From: Bog-473 sp963788125 | GTDB lineage: Bacteria; Actinomycetota; Acidimicrobiia; Acidimicrobiales; RAAP-2 | Assembly (NCBI GenBank): GCA_963788125.1 | Contig: CAWBFN010000002.1 | Coordinates: forward strand, 2,232,001 to 2,296,000 | DNA: 64,000 nucleotides | Direction of reading: 5' to 3' | Shown here: positions 37,222 to 45,960 of the stretch, in pieces | Position numbering within the stretch: the stretch's first letter is position 1 | How the letters are laid out: every line of letters starts with the position of its first letter | Program-made: the position numbers and the translations under genes | The notes under the pieces: model-generated | The model's input: only the letters and a program-made list of their open reading frames with translations | The model's database searches: none | What the model was told of the DNA's origin: nothing

Positions 37222-37422
37222 ATGATCACGGTTCATATCCACGCGCAGCTGATCGCCGCATTTCTCGGCGATGACGAACCCTGTTACGGCGAGTGCCAGT
37301 GTGCCACGTGCCGGGCATGGCCACCCAATGGGCAACCGACGGGCCCTGACCCCATCCGCCGCATGGGGCAGGCCGAACCAGTGGCCTACTTCAAGACTCC
37401 CTCGACGGTAATCTTCAACTGA
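37222..37422 (+). CDS. small Cys-rich protein of unknown function
   Basis: 66 residues from ATG at 37222 with AAAGGA 6 nt upstream. CYGECQCATCRAW gives a CxxxCxCxxC cluster, and MITVHIHAQL a His-x-His near the start, so metal or iron-sulfur binding is possible. No family recognised. Confidence 0.5.
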   Translation: MITVHIHAQLIAAFLGDDEPCYGECQCATCRAWPPNGQPTGPDPIRRMGQAEPVAYFKTPSTVIFN

Positions 37423-37446
37423 AGCCCGGCCTCCTGCCCGGGAATT

Positions 37447-37752
37447 TCAGAACGTACCGGGAACATCTATTACGTCGAGAATCGTCACCTCTGGCTCTCC
37501 GACGATGCCTGCTCCGCTGAGGAACTCTCCCATCCTCTTGGCCCCCGCGAAGAACGTATTGAACGTGCCTTCGTCCGGCCACTCGTCAATCACGACAAGG
37601 TCCTTGCCGTCGGTGGTCATCCTGTGTCCTATTTGACCCAGGCTTTTGCCGTATGCCGTGATGTCGTTGGGTATTTCTGCGTTGGTCCTGGCAAATTCGA
37701 CAGCCTTTCCGACATCAGAAACCGTGAATCGAGCAATGACAATGACGCTCAC
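37447..37752 (-). CDS. ferredoxin-like alpha/beta-barrel (ABM-like) protein
   Basis: 101 residues from GTG at 37752 with AAGGAGAG upstream. MSVIVIARFTVSDVGKAVEF and LVVIDEWPDEGTFNTFFAGA follow the antibiotic biosynthesis monooxygenase-like pattern. Probably a small oxygenase or binding protein; not close to a known biosynthetic cluster. Confidence 0.62.
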   Translation of the reverse strand: MSVIVIARFTVSDVGKAVEFARTNAEIPNDITAYGKSLGQIGHRMTTDGKDLVVIDEWPDEGTFNTFFAGAKRMGEFLSGAGIVGEPEVTILDVIDVPGTF

Positions 37753-37877
37753 AATGACTCTCCTTCATCCCGCTCGGCCGCCCACTCCTGTCGGTGGGGA
37801 ACACGTGGCACTCTAAGTTCACTGGGCTGAAGTAGCAACCGGGGTTTTTGTCTCCCGCTGCCTGAGTGCCGAGGGCA

Positions 37878-38526
37878 CTACTCCTTGGGGTAGGGCCCGG
37901 ATCTTCGCAGCACCCACCGACGGGTTCGGCGCGGTGGCCGCACGACCATATTGCCGCCGCGGACCTCACCTGACATCTCGACTTTCAACGTCACGGGACG
38001 AATGGGGCCTCGCACTGGCCGCACCTTGACCTTTCCGCCAAGCACTGCCACGCCGTTGGCATCAACCTCAATCCCTGGCTTGGTCACCAGAACGAGCCGC
38101 CCGGCCCGAACCTCTACCCGGATGTGCAGCGTGGGGTGGGTGATCTCTCCGTCGGTGAAGTCGAGCATCACCGCCCCACCGACGACGACGATCTCCATCC
38201 GCGACGGGACCGTCCACCGGCCGCGTCGTGTCGCATTCCCGCCCAGACACTCGATCCGGACGATTTCGTCAGCGTGGGGCGCTATCCAACGCCCACGCTG
38301 TGACCCCCTCGGGCAGGTCAGCCGTCAGCGCCGCCAGCTCGCCGATCGTCCGGGCCGTCAGGGCCGTCCCAAGACGCTCGTCGAGTTCGGTCGTACTCAG
38401 CCGCCCGTCGCCAGCCGCAACTCGGAGGATCTCGACCGCCCGGTCCCTGTCTTGGTCAGAGGCCCGCAGCTCAGGCGTGGCGTCCGCACCGGCACGAGAT
38501 GCCGCCGGAAGATCGTCGCCCGTCAT
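37878..38526 (-). pseudogene. DUF1707 protein gene split by one frameshift
   Basis: First part, 38269-38526 (85 residues from ATG at 38526), is a DUF1707 domain: TPELRASDQDRDRAVEILRV and LDERLGTALTARTIGELAAL. It stops at 38269. The C-terminal half continues in another frame: the frame is open from about 38300, with VRIECLGGNATRRGRWTVP and then the open part from ATG 38198 (MEIVVVGGAVMLDFTDGEI) to 37878. Removing one base from the C5 run at about 38303-38307 (G5 on the coding strand) joins the halves into a normal DUF1707 protein. A genuine mutation or an assembly error. Confidence 0.75.
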
Positions 38527-38819
38527 GGTCGTCGTGTGGACCGGGTCGTCACACCCACACGGTAGCTCCGGCGTGGCTCGGCGAACCCCATCGCTGCTGG
38601 CCCAAAGGTGTCTGCGTGGGAGGTGCCCTACAGGCTCGGGAGATAGGGGAGTGCCAACGATCTCCGTCACGTGCCGCCTTCACCCGATCCGGGAGGAAGC
38701 GCTATTGTACGTGTCGCAACGCAAGCTCAATCGAAGCGTTCGAGGAGCCTGCGGAGTGATAGGGCCAGCGGACGGTGTCGCAAAGGGGGCGCGCGGCATC
38801 AGGGAGGGGGAACACGGCG

Positions 38820-40118
38820 ATGACCGAGAAGATCGTGGTTGACTTCGACCACCACTCCAAGGAGTACCGCGAGCGTGGCATGGAGATCGCCCGCGAGACG
38901 CGTGAGAAGTGCCCGGTCGCGTGGAGCGAGCACTACGGTGGCTACTGGTTCGTGACCGGCCTCGATGAGGCGAGCGCCTTTCAGAAGCGCCCCGACATCT
39001 TCTCCTCGGCCCGAGAGCTCGGGAACCCTGACTCGGTGTACAAGGGGATCACCATTCCGGCGGTGAACACTGACTACGTCGGCGGTTTCATCGAGATGGA
39101 TCCTCCCAAGCAGCTCGAGTACCGACGGGTCCTCAATCCCCTCCTGTCGCCGGCCGCCGTCATGAAATGGGATCCGCTGGTGCGTGAGTTCACGAACGCG
39201 TGCATCGACGATTTGATCGAGAGAGGCCGCGGTGACTTCGTCGAGGAAGTGACCAACATCGTCCCCGCCGTTCTCACGATGGCGATGATCGCCATGCCGC
39301 TCGAGGACTGGGTGATATTCAACGAACCAGCGCACGCATCGATCTACACACCGCCCGACAGCCCCGACTATCCCCGCGTCGCCGAGATGCAGGCGCAGAT
39401 GGCGACACGCCTTTTCGAATACATCGGGCAGTTCCGCACCAGCCCCAGGCCCGGAATGCTCAAGGCGCTCATCGATGCCGAGATCAACGGAGAACCCCTC
39501 ACCGACATCGACATCATGGGCACCCTCCTGCTGGTGATCGGCGGCGGCTTCGACACCACCACGGCGCTCACGTCCAATGCCTGGCGCTGGCTGGCGGAAA
39601 ACCCTGAGGAGAAGGCTCGGCTCATGGCCGACAAAGAGCTCTGGAATACCGCCACCGAGGAGTTCGTCCGTTTCTACGCGCCTGCCCAGGGAACTGCTCG
39701 CTCTGTGACGCAGGACTGTGAAGTGGCTGGATACGCCTTCTCCAAGGGCGATCGCGCGCTGGTCTCCTTCGCCATGCCGAGCCGGGACCCGAAGCACTTC
39801 GAGGACCCGGACACGATCAAGCTCGACCGCTTCCCGAACCGCCACGCCGCCTTCGGTCTCGGCAACCACCGCTGCATCGGATCGAACCTTGCTCGGATGC
39901 AGTTCAAAGGGATCATGCAGGAGTCATTGGCAAGAATCCCGGAGTACGCCATCGACTACGACGGCCTCCAGCGCTACGAGACGATCGGCACCATTAACGG
40001 CAACAGGAACATGCCGATGACCTTCCCGTCCGGCACCCGTCAAGGCCCTGGCCTCCAGGCCACCATCGAGAAGTGGCAGGCCGTGCTCGACGCCGAGGCT
40101 GTTGCCGCGTCTGCCTGA
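38820..40118 (+). CDS. cytochrome P450
   Basis: 432 residues from ATG at 38820. I-helix GGGFDTTTALTSNAWRWLAE, ExxR in EEFVRFYAPAQGTARSV, and heme-binding FGLGNHRCIGSNLARMQ with Cys near residue 352. Soluble, no N-terminal anchor. Hydroxylates an unknown hydrophobic substrate. Followed 36 nt later by its ferredoxin. Confidence 0.96.
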   Translation: MTEKIVVDFDHHSKEYRERGMEIARETREKCPVAWSEHYGGYWFVTGLDEASAFQKRPDIFSSARELGNPDSVYKGITIPAVNTDYVGGFIEMDPPKQLEYRRVLNPLLSPAAVMKWDPLVREFTNACIDDLIERGRGDFVEEVTNIVPAVLTMAMIAMPLEDWVIFNEPAHASIYTPPDSPDYPRVAEMQAQMATRLFEYIGQFRTSPRPGMLKALIDAEINGEPLTDIDIMGTLLLVIGGGFDTTTALTSNAWRWLAENPEEKARLMADKELWNTATEEFVRFYAPAQGTARSVTQDCEVAGYAFSKGDRALVSFAMPSRDPKHFEDPDTIKLDRFPNRHAAFGLGNHRCIGSNLARMQFKGIMQESLARIPEYAIDYDGLQRYETIGTINGNRNMPMTFPSGTRQGPGLQATIEKWQAVLDAEAVAASA

Positions 40119-40154
40119 CCGCCGCCAAAGCAGCTCCACGAGAGAGGAACCACG

Positions 40155-40349
40155 TTGCGCGTCTATGTCCAAGAAGACGTCTGCCAAGGCCACACCCAGT
40201 GCTTCATGACGGCTCCCGAGGTCTTCGAACTGCGCGAGGAAGACGGCCACGCCTTCGTCAAGATCACCGAATTCACCCCCGAGGTCATTGAGGCAGCCAA
40301 GCGGGCGGCGCTCACCTGTCCCGAGCAAGCGATCGTCGTCGAGCCGTAG
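40155..40349 (+). CDS. [3Fe-4S]-type ferredoxin for the P450
   Basis: 64 residues from TTG at 40155 after GAGAGAGGA. VQEDVCQGHTQCFMTAPEVF with C10, H in place of the second Cys and C16, plus AALTCPEQAIVV with the fourth ligand, is the three-iron ferredoxin pattern (CxxHxxC) that serves actinobacterial P450s. Electron donor for the gene before it; the reductase is probably encoded elsewhere. Confidence 0.92.
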   Translation: MRVYVQEDVCQGHTQCFMTAPEVFELREEDGHAFVKITEFTPEVIEAAKRAALTCPEQAIVVEP

Positions 40350-40499
40350 CCGGGCGGCGTGAACAGTTCCCTCCACCCCCTGAACGAACGCTTCGAGGAA
40401 CTTGGCAAAACCCTTCCGTACCCTATTCAGAGGATGACGACGGACGATAACTTGCGAGAACGTGGAGATCGTCCCGCGTGATCGATCTAGGATTTCGAA

Positions 40500-42119
40500 G
40501 TGGCTCACCTGCGGAAAAGTGATCGGCTGCGTCGGCGTAAGCGGATGGAACTCACGGCTGGCCCTCGTTCCTGCATCCATTTGGCGGCAATGGTCGCCAC
40601 AACATTTGCCGTAATCGGGATGGGATCGGGTCTCGTAAGTGGCTCAATGACGGCGGCGTCGGCTGCTGTGGTGCGCAGTTCTGACCTCTCTCCTCATGGG
40701 GCGTTCGTACCCAACACTCCAGATAGCGTTGTCGCCATATCACCGACACCAGACGACAAGGGCTACCTCACCATTACGTCGAATGGATTTGTCTCAGCCT
40801 ATGGAGACGGCGTGTTTGCCGGGGGCCAAGCTGGTGGTCCCGCACCCGTGGTCGGGATTCAAACAGGCGAGGACACGGGCGGGTTCTGGACCGTGCGGGC
40901 AGATGGTGGGGTGTTCACCGTTGGTGACGTGCCCTTCTACGGCTCGATGGGCGGGAAGACCCTCAATGCACCTGTGGTTGGGATGGCGTTGACGCCCGAC
41001 CGAGAGGGTTACTGGTTGGTTGCTGCCGATGGCGGAGTCTTCAGCTTCGGTAACGCACACTTCTATGGTTCGACTGGGGCGCTGCACCTCAATGCACCGA
41101 TCGTCGGTTTAGCGCCCACGCCCGACGGTGGCGGCTACTGGCTCGTTGCGGCTGATGGTGGTGTCTTCACCTTCGGCGACGCAGCGTTCTACGGTTCGAT
41201 GGGCGGGACAAAGCTCAATGCGCCAGTGGTGGGGATTGCGGCCAGCGTGTTGGGCGGCTACTGGCTCGTTGCGGCTGATGGTGGTGTCTTCAGCTTCGGC
41301 AATGCGCCGTTCTATGGCTCGATGGCTGGGACGAGGCTCAATGGGCCAGTGGTGGGGATTGCAGCGACTTCGAACGGCATGGGCTATTGGTTGGTGGGTA
41401 CCGACAACGGCGTCTTCACGTTCGGAGACGCTCCATTCTTTGGGTCTACGACGACCAGCACCACTACTACAACGACCACTACCCCGTCGTCATCAGTTGC
41501 CTTCGTTCAGGCCGACGACACAGGCACCATTAACGGGAACACCACCAGCATCGGTAGTGGCCAGTCCAACCAAGTGCTCGCTCACGACACCGGGATCGGC
41601 CACTCTGTCGTTCTCATGATCCAGACCCTAAGCAGCACCGAAACGGATACCGTCACCAGCGTCTCGTCGGGGATGGGCACCTTCCAGTTCGTCAACTCGT
41701 ACAACGATGGCGCCGACTTCGAGATATGGGTCTGCACGGACACGACGGGCGCTGCTGACACAGTCACGGTTAACACGCCGACCAATGCGTGGAACGCCTT
41801 TGCCGTGGAGTTCAACGCTCCCGCCACTGGCTTCATAAACGGTGGTGGCCAGGTCGACAATCCGCCCTACCTCGGTGATCAGAGCTGGACCGTCTCTCCG
41901 GGAGCAGCTGGAAATATCGCTGTTATAGGAGTCGACACCCTCGATGCCTACACAACCGGGCCTGCGGCACCCTGGACGTACTACAACTCGGGGTACTGGT
42001 CGTTCGCCAACGGGACTTCGGCGGCTTGGCAGGTGGCTCCGTCATCATCTCCTCTCACTGCCACCTGGGTTACAGACGGAGGACAGAGCAGCGCTCAGGG
42101 CGTGGTGCTTGAGTATTAG
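40500..42119 (+). CDS. secreted 42-residue GYW-repeat protein with novel C-terminal domain
   Basis: 539 residues from GTG at 40500. Basic start and hydrophobic stretch ending ASA form a signal peptide of about 55 residues. From about residue 83 there are six repeats of the type YWLVAADGGVF(S/T)FG(N/D)A.FYGS. A Thr-rich linker (TTSTTTTTTTTPSS, about 316-330) is followed by a 200-residue domain, VAFVQADDTGTINGN to the end, with Thr/Ser-rich beta strands and EIWVCTDTTGAADTV. Shares only the repeat with the protein at 3241. Probably surface or extracellular. Confidence 0.75.
   Translation: MAHLRKSDRLRRRKRMELTAGPRSCIHLAAMVATTFAVIGMGSGLVSGSMTAASAAVVRSSDLSPHGAFVPNTPDSVVAISPTPDDKGYLTITSNGFVSAYGDGVFAGGQAGGPAPVVGIQTGEDTGGFWTVRADGGVFTVGDVPFYGSMGGKTLNAPVVGMALTPDREGYWLVAADGGVFSFGNAHFYGSTGALHLNAPIVGLAPTPDGGGYWLVAADGGVFTFGDAAFYGSMGGTKLNAPVVGIAASVLGGYWLVAADGGVFSFGNAPFYGSMAGTRLNGPVVGIAATSNGMGYWLVGTDNGVFTFGDAPFFGSTTTSTTTTTTTTPSSSVAFVQADDTGTINGNTTSIGSGQSNQVLAHDTGIGHSVVLMIQTLSSTETDTVTSVSSGMGTFQFVNSYNDGADFEIWVCTDTTGAADTVTVNTPTNAWNAFAVEFNAPATGFINGGGQVDNPPYLGDQSWTVSPGAAGNIAVIGVDTLDAYTTGPAAPWTYYNSGYWSFANGTSAAWQVAPSSSPLTATWVTDGGQSSAQGVVLEY
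40750..41450 (+). repeat. 126-nt coding tandem repeat (about 6 units)
   Basis: Six units of the GYW repeat; the copies at 41005-41360 share long identical stretches (GGCTACTGGCTCGTTGCGGC at about 41132 and 41258). The same 42-residue period as the repeat at 4246. Confidence 0.88.
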
Positions 42120-42284
42120 GACCTGATCTGGCTCCGTGACGAGTCGCTGGAAGACACGGCGAATCTGCCACCGCCGGATGTCATTGCAGCCGAGATCGTG
42201 GAAGATCTGGAAGCGGCTCTGGCTGAGTTCTCGCTGATCGCCGAATCGCTGGCCCGCGGTGAGCCCCCGGCGAGTACCCCGTGA
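42120..42284 (+). pseudogene. relic of a type I restriction-modification methylase (HsdM C-terminus)
   Basis: Reading from 42120 gives DLIWLRDESLEDTANLPPPD and AAEIVEDLEAALAEFSLIAE then a stop at 42284: 54 codons, the typical end of HsdM. No start, no upstream methylase domain and no HsdS or HsdR. Directly abuts the stop of the repeat protein, so the rest was lost. Confidence 0.7.
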
Positions 42285-42503
42285 GTCGGACCTCGGCTTG
42301 CGATCTGCTCGTCCGAGGTGGCCAACGAGGATATCGCTGTGGAAAAGCGACCGATCGGCCCCATTAGCTCATCCTGGCTTGTGCACGCCAACAGGACCAC
42401 ATTCCGGCCCAGTCGACGTGGAACGCTGCCGCGATCGGCACGTTCCCTTAGGAGTCCGACTGCGCCCCGTGTGACGCCATGCCTGTTCCGGTCAGCTCGA
42501 CCG
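42285..42503. other. region downstream of the methylase relic, no gene seen
   Basis: 219 nt between the relic and the ABM gene. No convincing reading frame, ribosome site or RNA. It may be remnant DNA from the same lost restriction locus. Confidence 0.45.
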
Positions 42504-42800
42504 CTACGACTCCAGCGAGCGGAGAATGTGGATGGCAGGGAATCCATCGAAGTGATCTCCCGCCGCGGTGACTGCGGCAGCCAAGTGCGGCGACGCCATG
42601 TGCGCGTCCAAGTCTTCCTTCGACTGCCATCTCTCGATGGTGACATATGTGCCAGGTGTCGATTCGGAGGCAAACAGATCGTAGGAGATGCAGCCGCCGT
42701 CACTCCTGCTCGGACCGACGAGCGCTTTCAGAGCGTCCTCTACGATCGGCTCCGACCCCGGCTTGGCTTTGATCACGGCCACGACGTCTACATTGGGCAT
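42504..42800 (-). CDS. antibiotic biosynthesis monooxygenase (ABM) domain protein
   Basis: 98 residues from ATG at 42800. NVDVVAVIKAKPGSEPIVED, GCISYDLFASESTPGTYVTI and ERWQSKEDLDAHMASPHLAA match the Ygin/ABM quinol monooxygenase pattern. Small cytosolic oxygenase, substrate unknown. Confidence 0.9.
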   Translation of the reverse strand: MPNVDVVAVIKAKPGSEPIVEDALKALVGPSRSDGGCISYDLFASESTPGTYVTIERWQSKEDLDAHMASPHLAAAVTAAGDHFDGFPAIHILRSLES

Positions 42801-42860
42801 ACACCACCCTATTCCGGTAGAACCCGCCGCCACCACTACCCGGCAAACGGGGGGACCCGG

Positions 42861-43319
42861 CTACGTGTTGCTGACCTGCCTGATAATAAGGACAGGGCAA
42901 GGGGCGTGATGTGCAACATCATCGGCAACAGAGCCGCCCAGGATTCGCCGCAGTGTTCCGACGTCATGTGAGCCGACTACCACAAGGTCGACGGCCGCCT
43001 CGGCGGCAATGGCACAGATCCGTTCTCCAGGATCCCCGCTCTCTGCTCTGACTTCGACTTCGGGACCCAGCCAACTAAATGTTTCCCGTATACGGCGTTC
43101 GGCCAGGAGACGGTGTTGGTTCTCCTCTTCCGTCCAACTTTCGGAAGACGGGGGCATCACCGTACCGATTCCCATTGCGTCCCCAGCGAATGCCGGGACT
43201 TCCCCCGGGAGCACTGTAAGTATCAGATAGTCGTGCCCGGGACCGAGAAGGCTTAGCGCCTCGTCAACGGCTTTCGCATCGAACTCGGTTCCCGCGGTGG
43301 CGACCAATACCTTGCTCAT
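42861..43319 (-). CDS. universal stress protein family
   Basis: 152 residues with GAAAGGAGAAA ribosome site. MSKVLVATAGTEFDAKAVDE starts the family fold, and VVVGSHDVGTLRRILGGSVA ends with the G-x2-G-x9-G-like ATP-binding region followed by DDVAHHAPCPVLII. Stands alone in a group of small stress genes. Confidence 0.9.
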   Translation of the reverse strand: MSKVLVATAGTEFDAKAVDEALSLLGPGHDYLILTVLPGEVPAFAGDAMGIGTVMPPSSESWTEEENQHRLLAERRIRETFSWLGPEVEVRAESGDPGERICAIAAEAAVDLVVVGSHDVGTLRRILGGSVADDVAHHAPCPVLIIRQVSNT

Positions 43320-43374
43320 CGGGTTTCTCCTTTCGAGAAAGCCGTGGAACCATCAGGGGCGCTCACTCGGGGCG

Positions 43375-43410
43375 CTGTAAAGGGGGCGACCGAGGTCGCC
43401 CCCTTTACAG
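43375..43410 (-). terminator. perfect 36-nt hairpin
   Basis: CTGTAAAGGGGGCGAC / GTCGCCCCCTTTACAG with a 4-nt loop, downstream of the small gene at 43439 and upstream of the stress gene at 43319. A 16-bp perfect stem. Confidence 0.7.
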
Positions 43411-43438
43411 ACCTACTGCTATCGAGCGCTGACGGTCG

Positions 43439-43603
43439 TTACCAGCGGTAGAAGCGGTGTCTTCCCGCAGATTCTCCTCGCCCGATGGCCAATCCCACGA
43501 GCCAAAGAACGAGCAGTACGACCGCCACGATCCACAACAAGTGGGCGGTGAACCCTAAGCCGAAGAACAGCAGGACAAGCAAAAGTGCCAGCAAAAGTAA
43601 CAT
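43439..43603 (-). CDS. lmo0937-like small hydrophobic protein
   Basis: 54 residues from ATG at 43603 with CAGGAGAG ribosome site. LLLLALLLVLLFFGLGFTA and HLLWIVAVVLLVLWLVG are two membrane helices and the tail GRGESAGRHRFYRW is the typical end of this widespread actinobacterial hydrophobic protein family. Role unknown, linked to stress in some species. Confidence 0.85.
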   Translation of the reverse strand: MLLLLALLLVLLFFGLGFTAHLLWIVAVVLLVLWLVGLAIGRGESAGRHRFYRW

Positions 43604-43642
43604 GTGTCTCTCTCCTGTTAATATGTGTTAATGTCAGGTGTG

Positions 43643-43894
43643 TTAGATGTAGGTGTCGTCGCGCCGAACGACGTTTCCCCGCCCGTCGTCGATGACCGTT
43701 CGGTGCTTGCGCATGTCGGTGCCGATCATGGCAATGAGCGACAGAAGGGCTCCCACTGCGCCCACGATCATTAAGATGACGCCGACGGTGTGCACGTTGA
43801 ATCCATGTTGATAGGTGCTCATGGTCACCGCGAAGCGCAAGATCGCTCCGACTGCAAACACGATGATGCTCGTAACTAAACCACCACCGGCCAT
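43643..43894 (-). CDS. DUF6458 family small membrane protein
   Basis: 83 residues with a GGAAGGGGGAAAG site. GAILRFAVTMSTYQHGFNVH and TVGVILMIVGAVGALLSLIA match the conserved DUF6458 pattern. Two helices. Function unknown; 39 nt upstream of the hydrophobic protein, likely in one operon. Confidence 0.88.
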   Translation of the reverse strand: MAGGGLVTSIIVFAVGAILRFAVTMSTYQHGFNVHTVGVILMIVGAVGALLSLIAMIGTDMRKHRTVIDDGRGNVVRRDDTYI

Positions 43895-44182
43895 TTACTT
43901 TCCCCCTTCCTTTTCGGGTACACCCTGTGGTACCCCAACGGAATGGCGAATAAACCGGGCGTTGCGGAATTCCCTACGCGGGCTCGTAGAGCGTCCTCAG
44001 GCTGGCAGAGTGCCGTCGCCGTGGGTGCGTTGTCGATTCGTACGAAACCCTCCCGTTTTCTCAAGGCGGATGCCATGTTCTCCCTGAATGGAGGGGGTCA
44101 TGAATGAACGTGCATGGCCAAGCGTGTATCGGGGTAATTCTTTCTCTACAGTCACCAATAATCGCTCTGAGAGGACAAGCCC

Positions 44183-44824
44183 ATGAGCACTTCAGTAGTT
44201 GTCATCATCATCGCGGCAGCGGTCGCGCTATTGATTATCGGTTGCGGCCTCGTGATGGCGCGGCGAGCGAGGCGGCGTCGCCAACTCCGAGATCGTTTCG
44301 GTCCTGAATACGACCGGGCCGTCCAAGCATCGGGCAGCTCCAGGCAAGCCCAGGCCGACCTGCAGGCCCGCGCCGAAGAGCGCGACAGGCTCTCGATTCG
44401 GCCGCTTAACGCTGGGCAGCGCGACCGTTACGCGTCTGATTGGCGCCAAGTGCAGATTGAGTTCGTCGATACCCCGGCGCTTTCGCTTGGCCGAGCCGAT
44501 GCGTTGGTCACCGACGTGATGGTCGACCAGGGATATCCGATGCGAGACTTCGATCGACAGGCCGACCTCATTTCGGTCGACCACCCCGAGGTGGTTGTGC
44601 ACTATCGCCGCGCGCATGAGATTTTCGAAGTGAGCCAAGCCGGACAGGCATCGACGGAAGACCTTCGGCAGGGATTCGTTTCCTACAGAATGCTCTTCGA
44701 CGAGTTGCTTGACGGGGGATCTGGTTCCACTGACGGTGGTGTTCCAAATGACGACCGCGTCCCCCTCGACAACTCCGAGAGTGAAGCCAGCAGCCAGGTG
44801 GGCAGTGTTCGAAGGGCCCGATAA
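44183..44824 (+). CDS. membrane-anchored protein of a conserved hypothetical family
   Basis: 213 residues from ATG at 44183, GAGAGGAC upstream. N-terminal helix VVVIIIAAAVALLIIGCGLV, then a soluble part with the recognisable motifs RDRFGPEYDRAVQ and ADALVTDVMVDQGYPM. This family is common in soil actinobacteria and Acidobacteria, without known function. Confidence 0.75.
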   Translation: MSTSVVVIIIAAAVALLIIGCGLVMARRARRRRQLRDRFGPEYDRAVQASGSSRQAQADLQARAEERDRLSIRPLNAGQRDRYASDWRQVQIEFVDTPALSLGRADALVTDVMVDQGYPMRDFDRQADLISVDHPEVVVHYRRAHEIFEVSQAGQASTEDLRQGFVSYRMLFDELLDGGSGSTDGGVPNDDRVPLDNSESEASSQVGSVRRAR

Positions 44825-44845
44825 CCCTGTCACCAAGGGACGGGA

Positions 44846-45310
44846 TCAGTCGGACTGGTCGCCGGGGTTGATCGGTGGCCAGTCGGCGGGCCACCAGTCT
44901 CCCTGCGGGTCGGTGGTTTGCCCGACCTCGATGATGTAACCGTCGGGATCTCGGATGTAGCAACGGGTCTCGTACTCATGCTGTTTCGGCGGCGTCAGGA
45001 ACTGCGCGCCTCTGGCGCTCCATTCGGCGTACACGGCGTGGATGTCTGCGACCCGGATATTGAGGAAGCTGCTGACCCGGTCGGGGTCGCGTGGCGTCTC
45101 AAGGGTGACCGAGGGCTTGTCGTCGGTGGGGCCCCCGCCACCGTTGATGACGATGAAGATGTTGGCGAGTTCCACGTTGGTCGGCACTGGACCGAAGACC
45201 ACCCTGCCGCCGAGTACCTCCGTATAGAAGCGCCGGGAGCGTTCGACGTCATCGGAGACGATGAAGTGGCCCACGAGCATTCGCGCTGCGGGTTGCGTGG
45301 GTTCGGCCAT
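44846..45310 (-). CDS. VOC superfamily (glyoxalase/dioxygenase-like) protein
   Basis: 154 residues. RMLVGHFIVSDDVERSRRFY, YTEVLGGRVVFGPV and CYIRDPDGYIIEVGQTTDPQ are the beta-alpha-beta-beta-beta units and metal ligands of a VOC protein. Substrate unknown. Confidence 0.9.
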   Translation of the reverse strand: MAEPTQPAARMLVGHFIVSDDVERSRRFYTEVLGGRVVFGPVPTNVELANIFIVINGGGGPTDDKPSVTLETPRDPDRVSSFLNIRVADIHAVYAEWSARGAQFLTPPKQHEYETRCYIRDPDGYIIEVGQTTDPQGDWWPADWPPINPGDQSD

Positions 45311-45434
45311 TGGACCTCCACTCGTTGGGCTCGTGCCCCGCTTATGACGGGGTCTGAAGCTTCAGTCAATCAGATTTTGTTTGTTGTGTCCGCAGTAGAG
45401 GGCGAGGTACATGACGGTCGGCGTTGATGCGGAA

Positions 45435-45854
45435 CTACCTCGGTGAGCGAACGCCAAAGCGCCGTTGCTCAATGATCAGGCAACGGTCCTCGACGTAGAG
45501 CATGCCGGCCTTCTCGGCGATGTCCCGTGCCTCGTCCGATGCGATGCCCGACTGGAGCCACAGGGCGCTGGCGCCGGCAGCGACCGCTTGTCGGGCGATG
45601 TCAGGCGTCTGCCGCGACGGTCGGAACACATCGACCAAGCCCACCTGCTCGGGGACGTCGGCGAGCGTCCGGTAGACGGGCTCCCCGAGGATCTCGTGGG
45701 CATGCGGATTCACCGGGATGATGCGCCAGCCATGGGCTTGCATGTACGCCGGGACCGAGTGCGCCGCCTTCTGCGGAGCGGCACTGGCGCCCACCACCGT
45801 GATGGCGTCGTAGGTGAGGAGGATACGTTCGACGATGGCATCGGTGTCGTCCAC
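45435..45854 (-). CDS. CoA-binding domain protein (YccU-like)
   Basis: 139 residues. ITVVGASAAPQKAAHSVPAY is the Rossmann CoA-binding loop, IPVNPHAHEILGEPVYRTLA and LWLQSGIASDEARDIAEKAG follow the YccU pattern. Binds CoA; biological role unclear. Confidence 0.92.
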   Translation of the reverse strand: MDDTDAIVERILLTYDAITVVGASAAPQKAAHSVPAYMQAHGWRIIPVNPHAHEILGEPVYRTLADVPEQVGLVDVFRPSRQTPDIARQAVAAGASALWLQSGIASDEARDIAEKAGMLYVEDRCLIIEQRRFGVRSPR

Positions 45855-45960
45855 GCAGCCACGGTACCGTCAGAGCGCTCGCCCCCCACCGGACCCGACC
45901 GGCGTGCGCCGCGGCCGGGCGGCCGGAGCGACCGGGTCCAGTGCGTCTGGTGGACTGCGC

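Noticed and set aside
42116..42703. 195-codon minus-strand frame near the methylase relic
   Set aside because: Antisense to the HsdM-like fragment and to part of the ABM gene, Ser/Arg-rich shadow.
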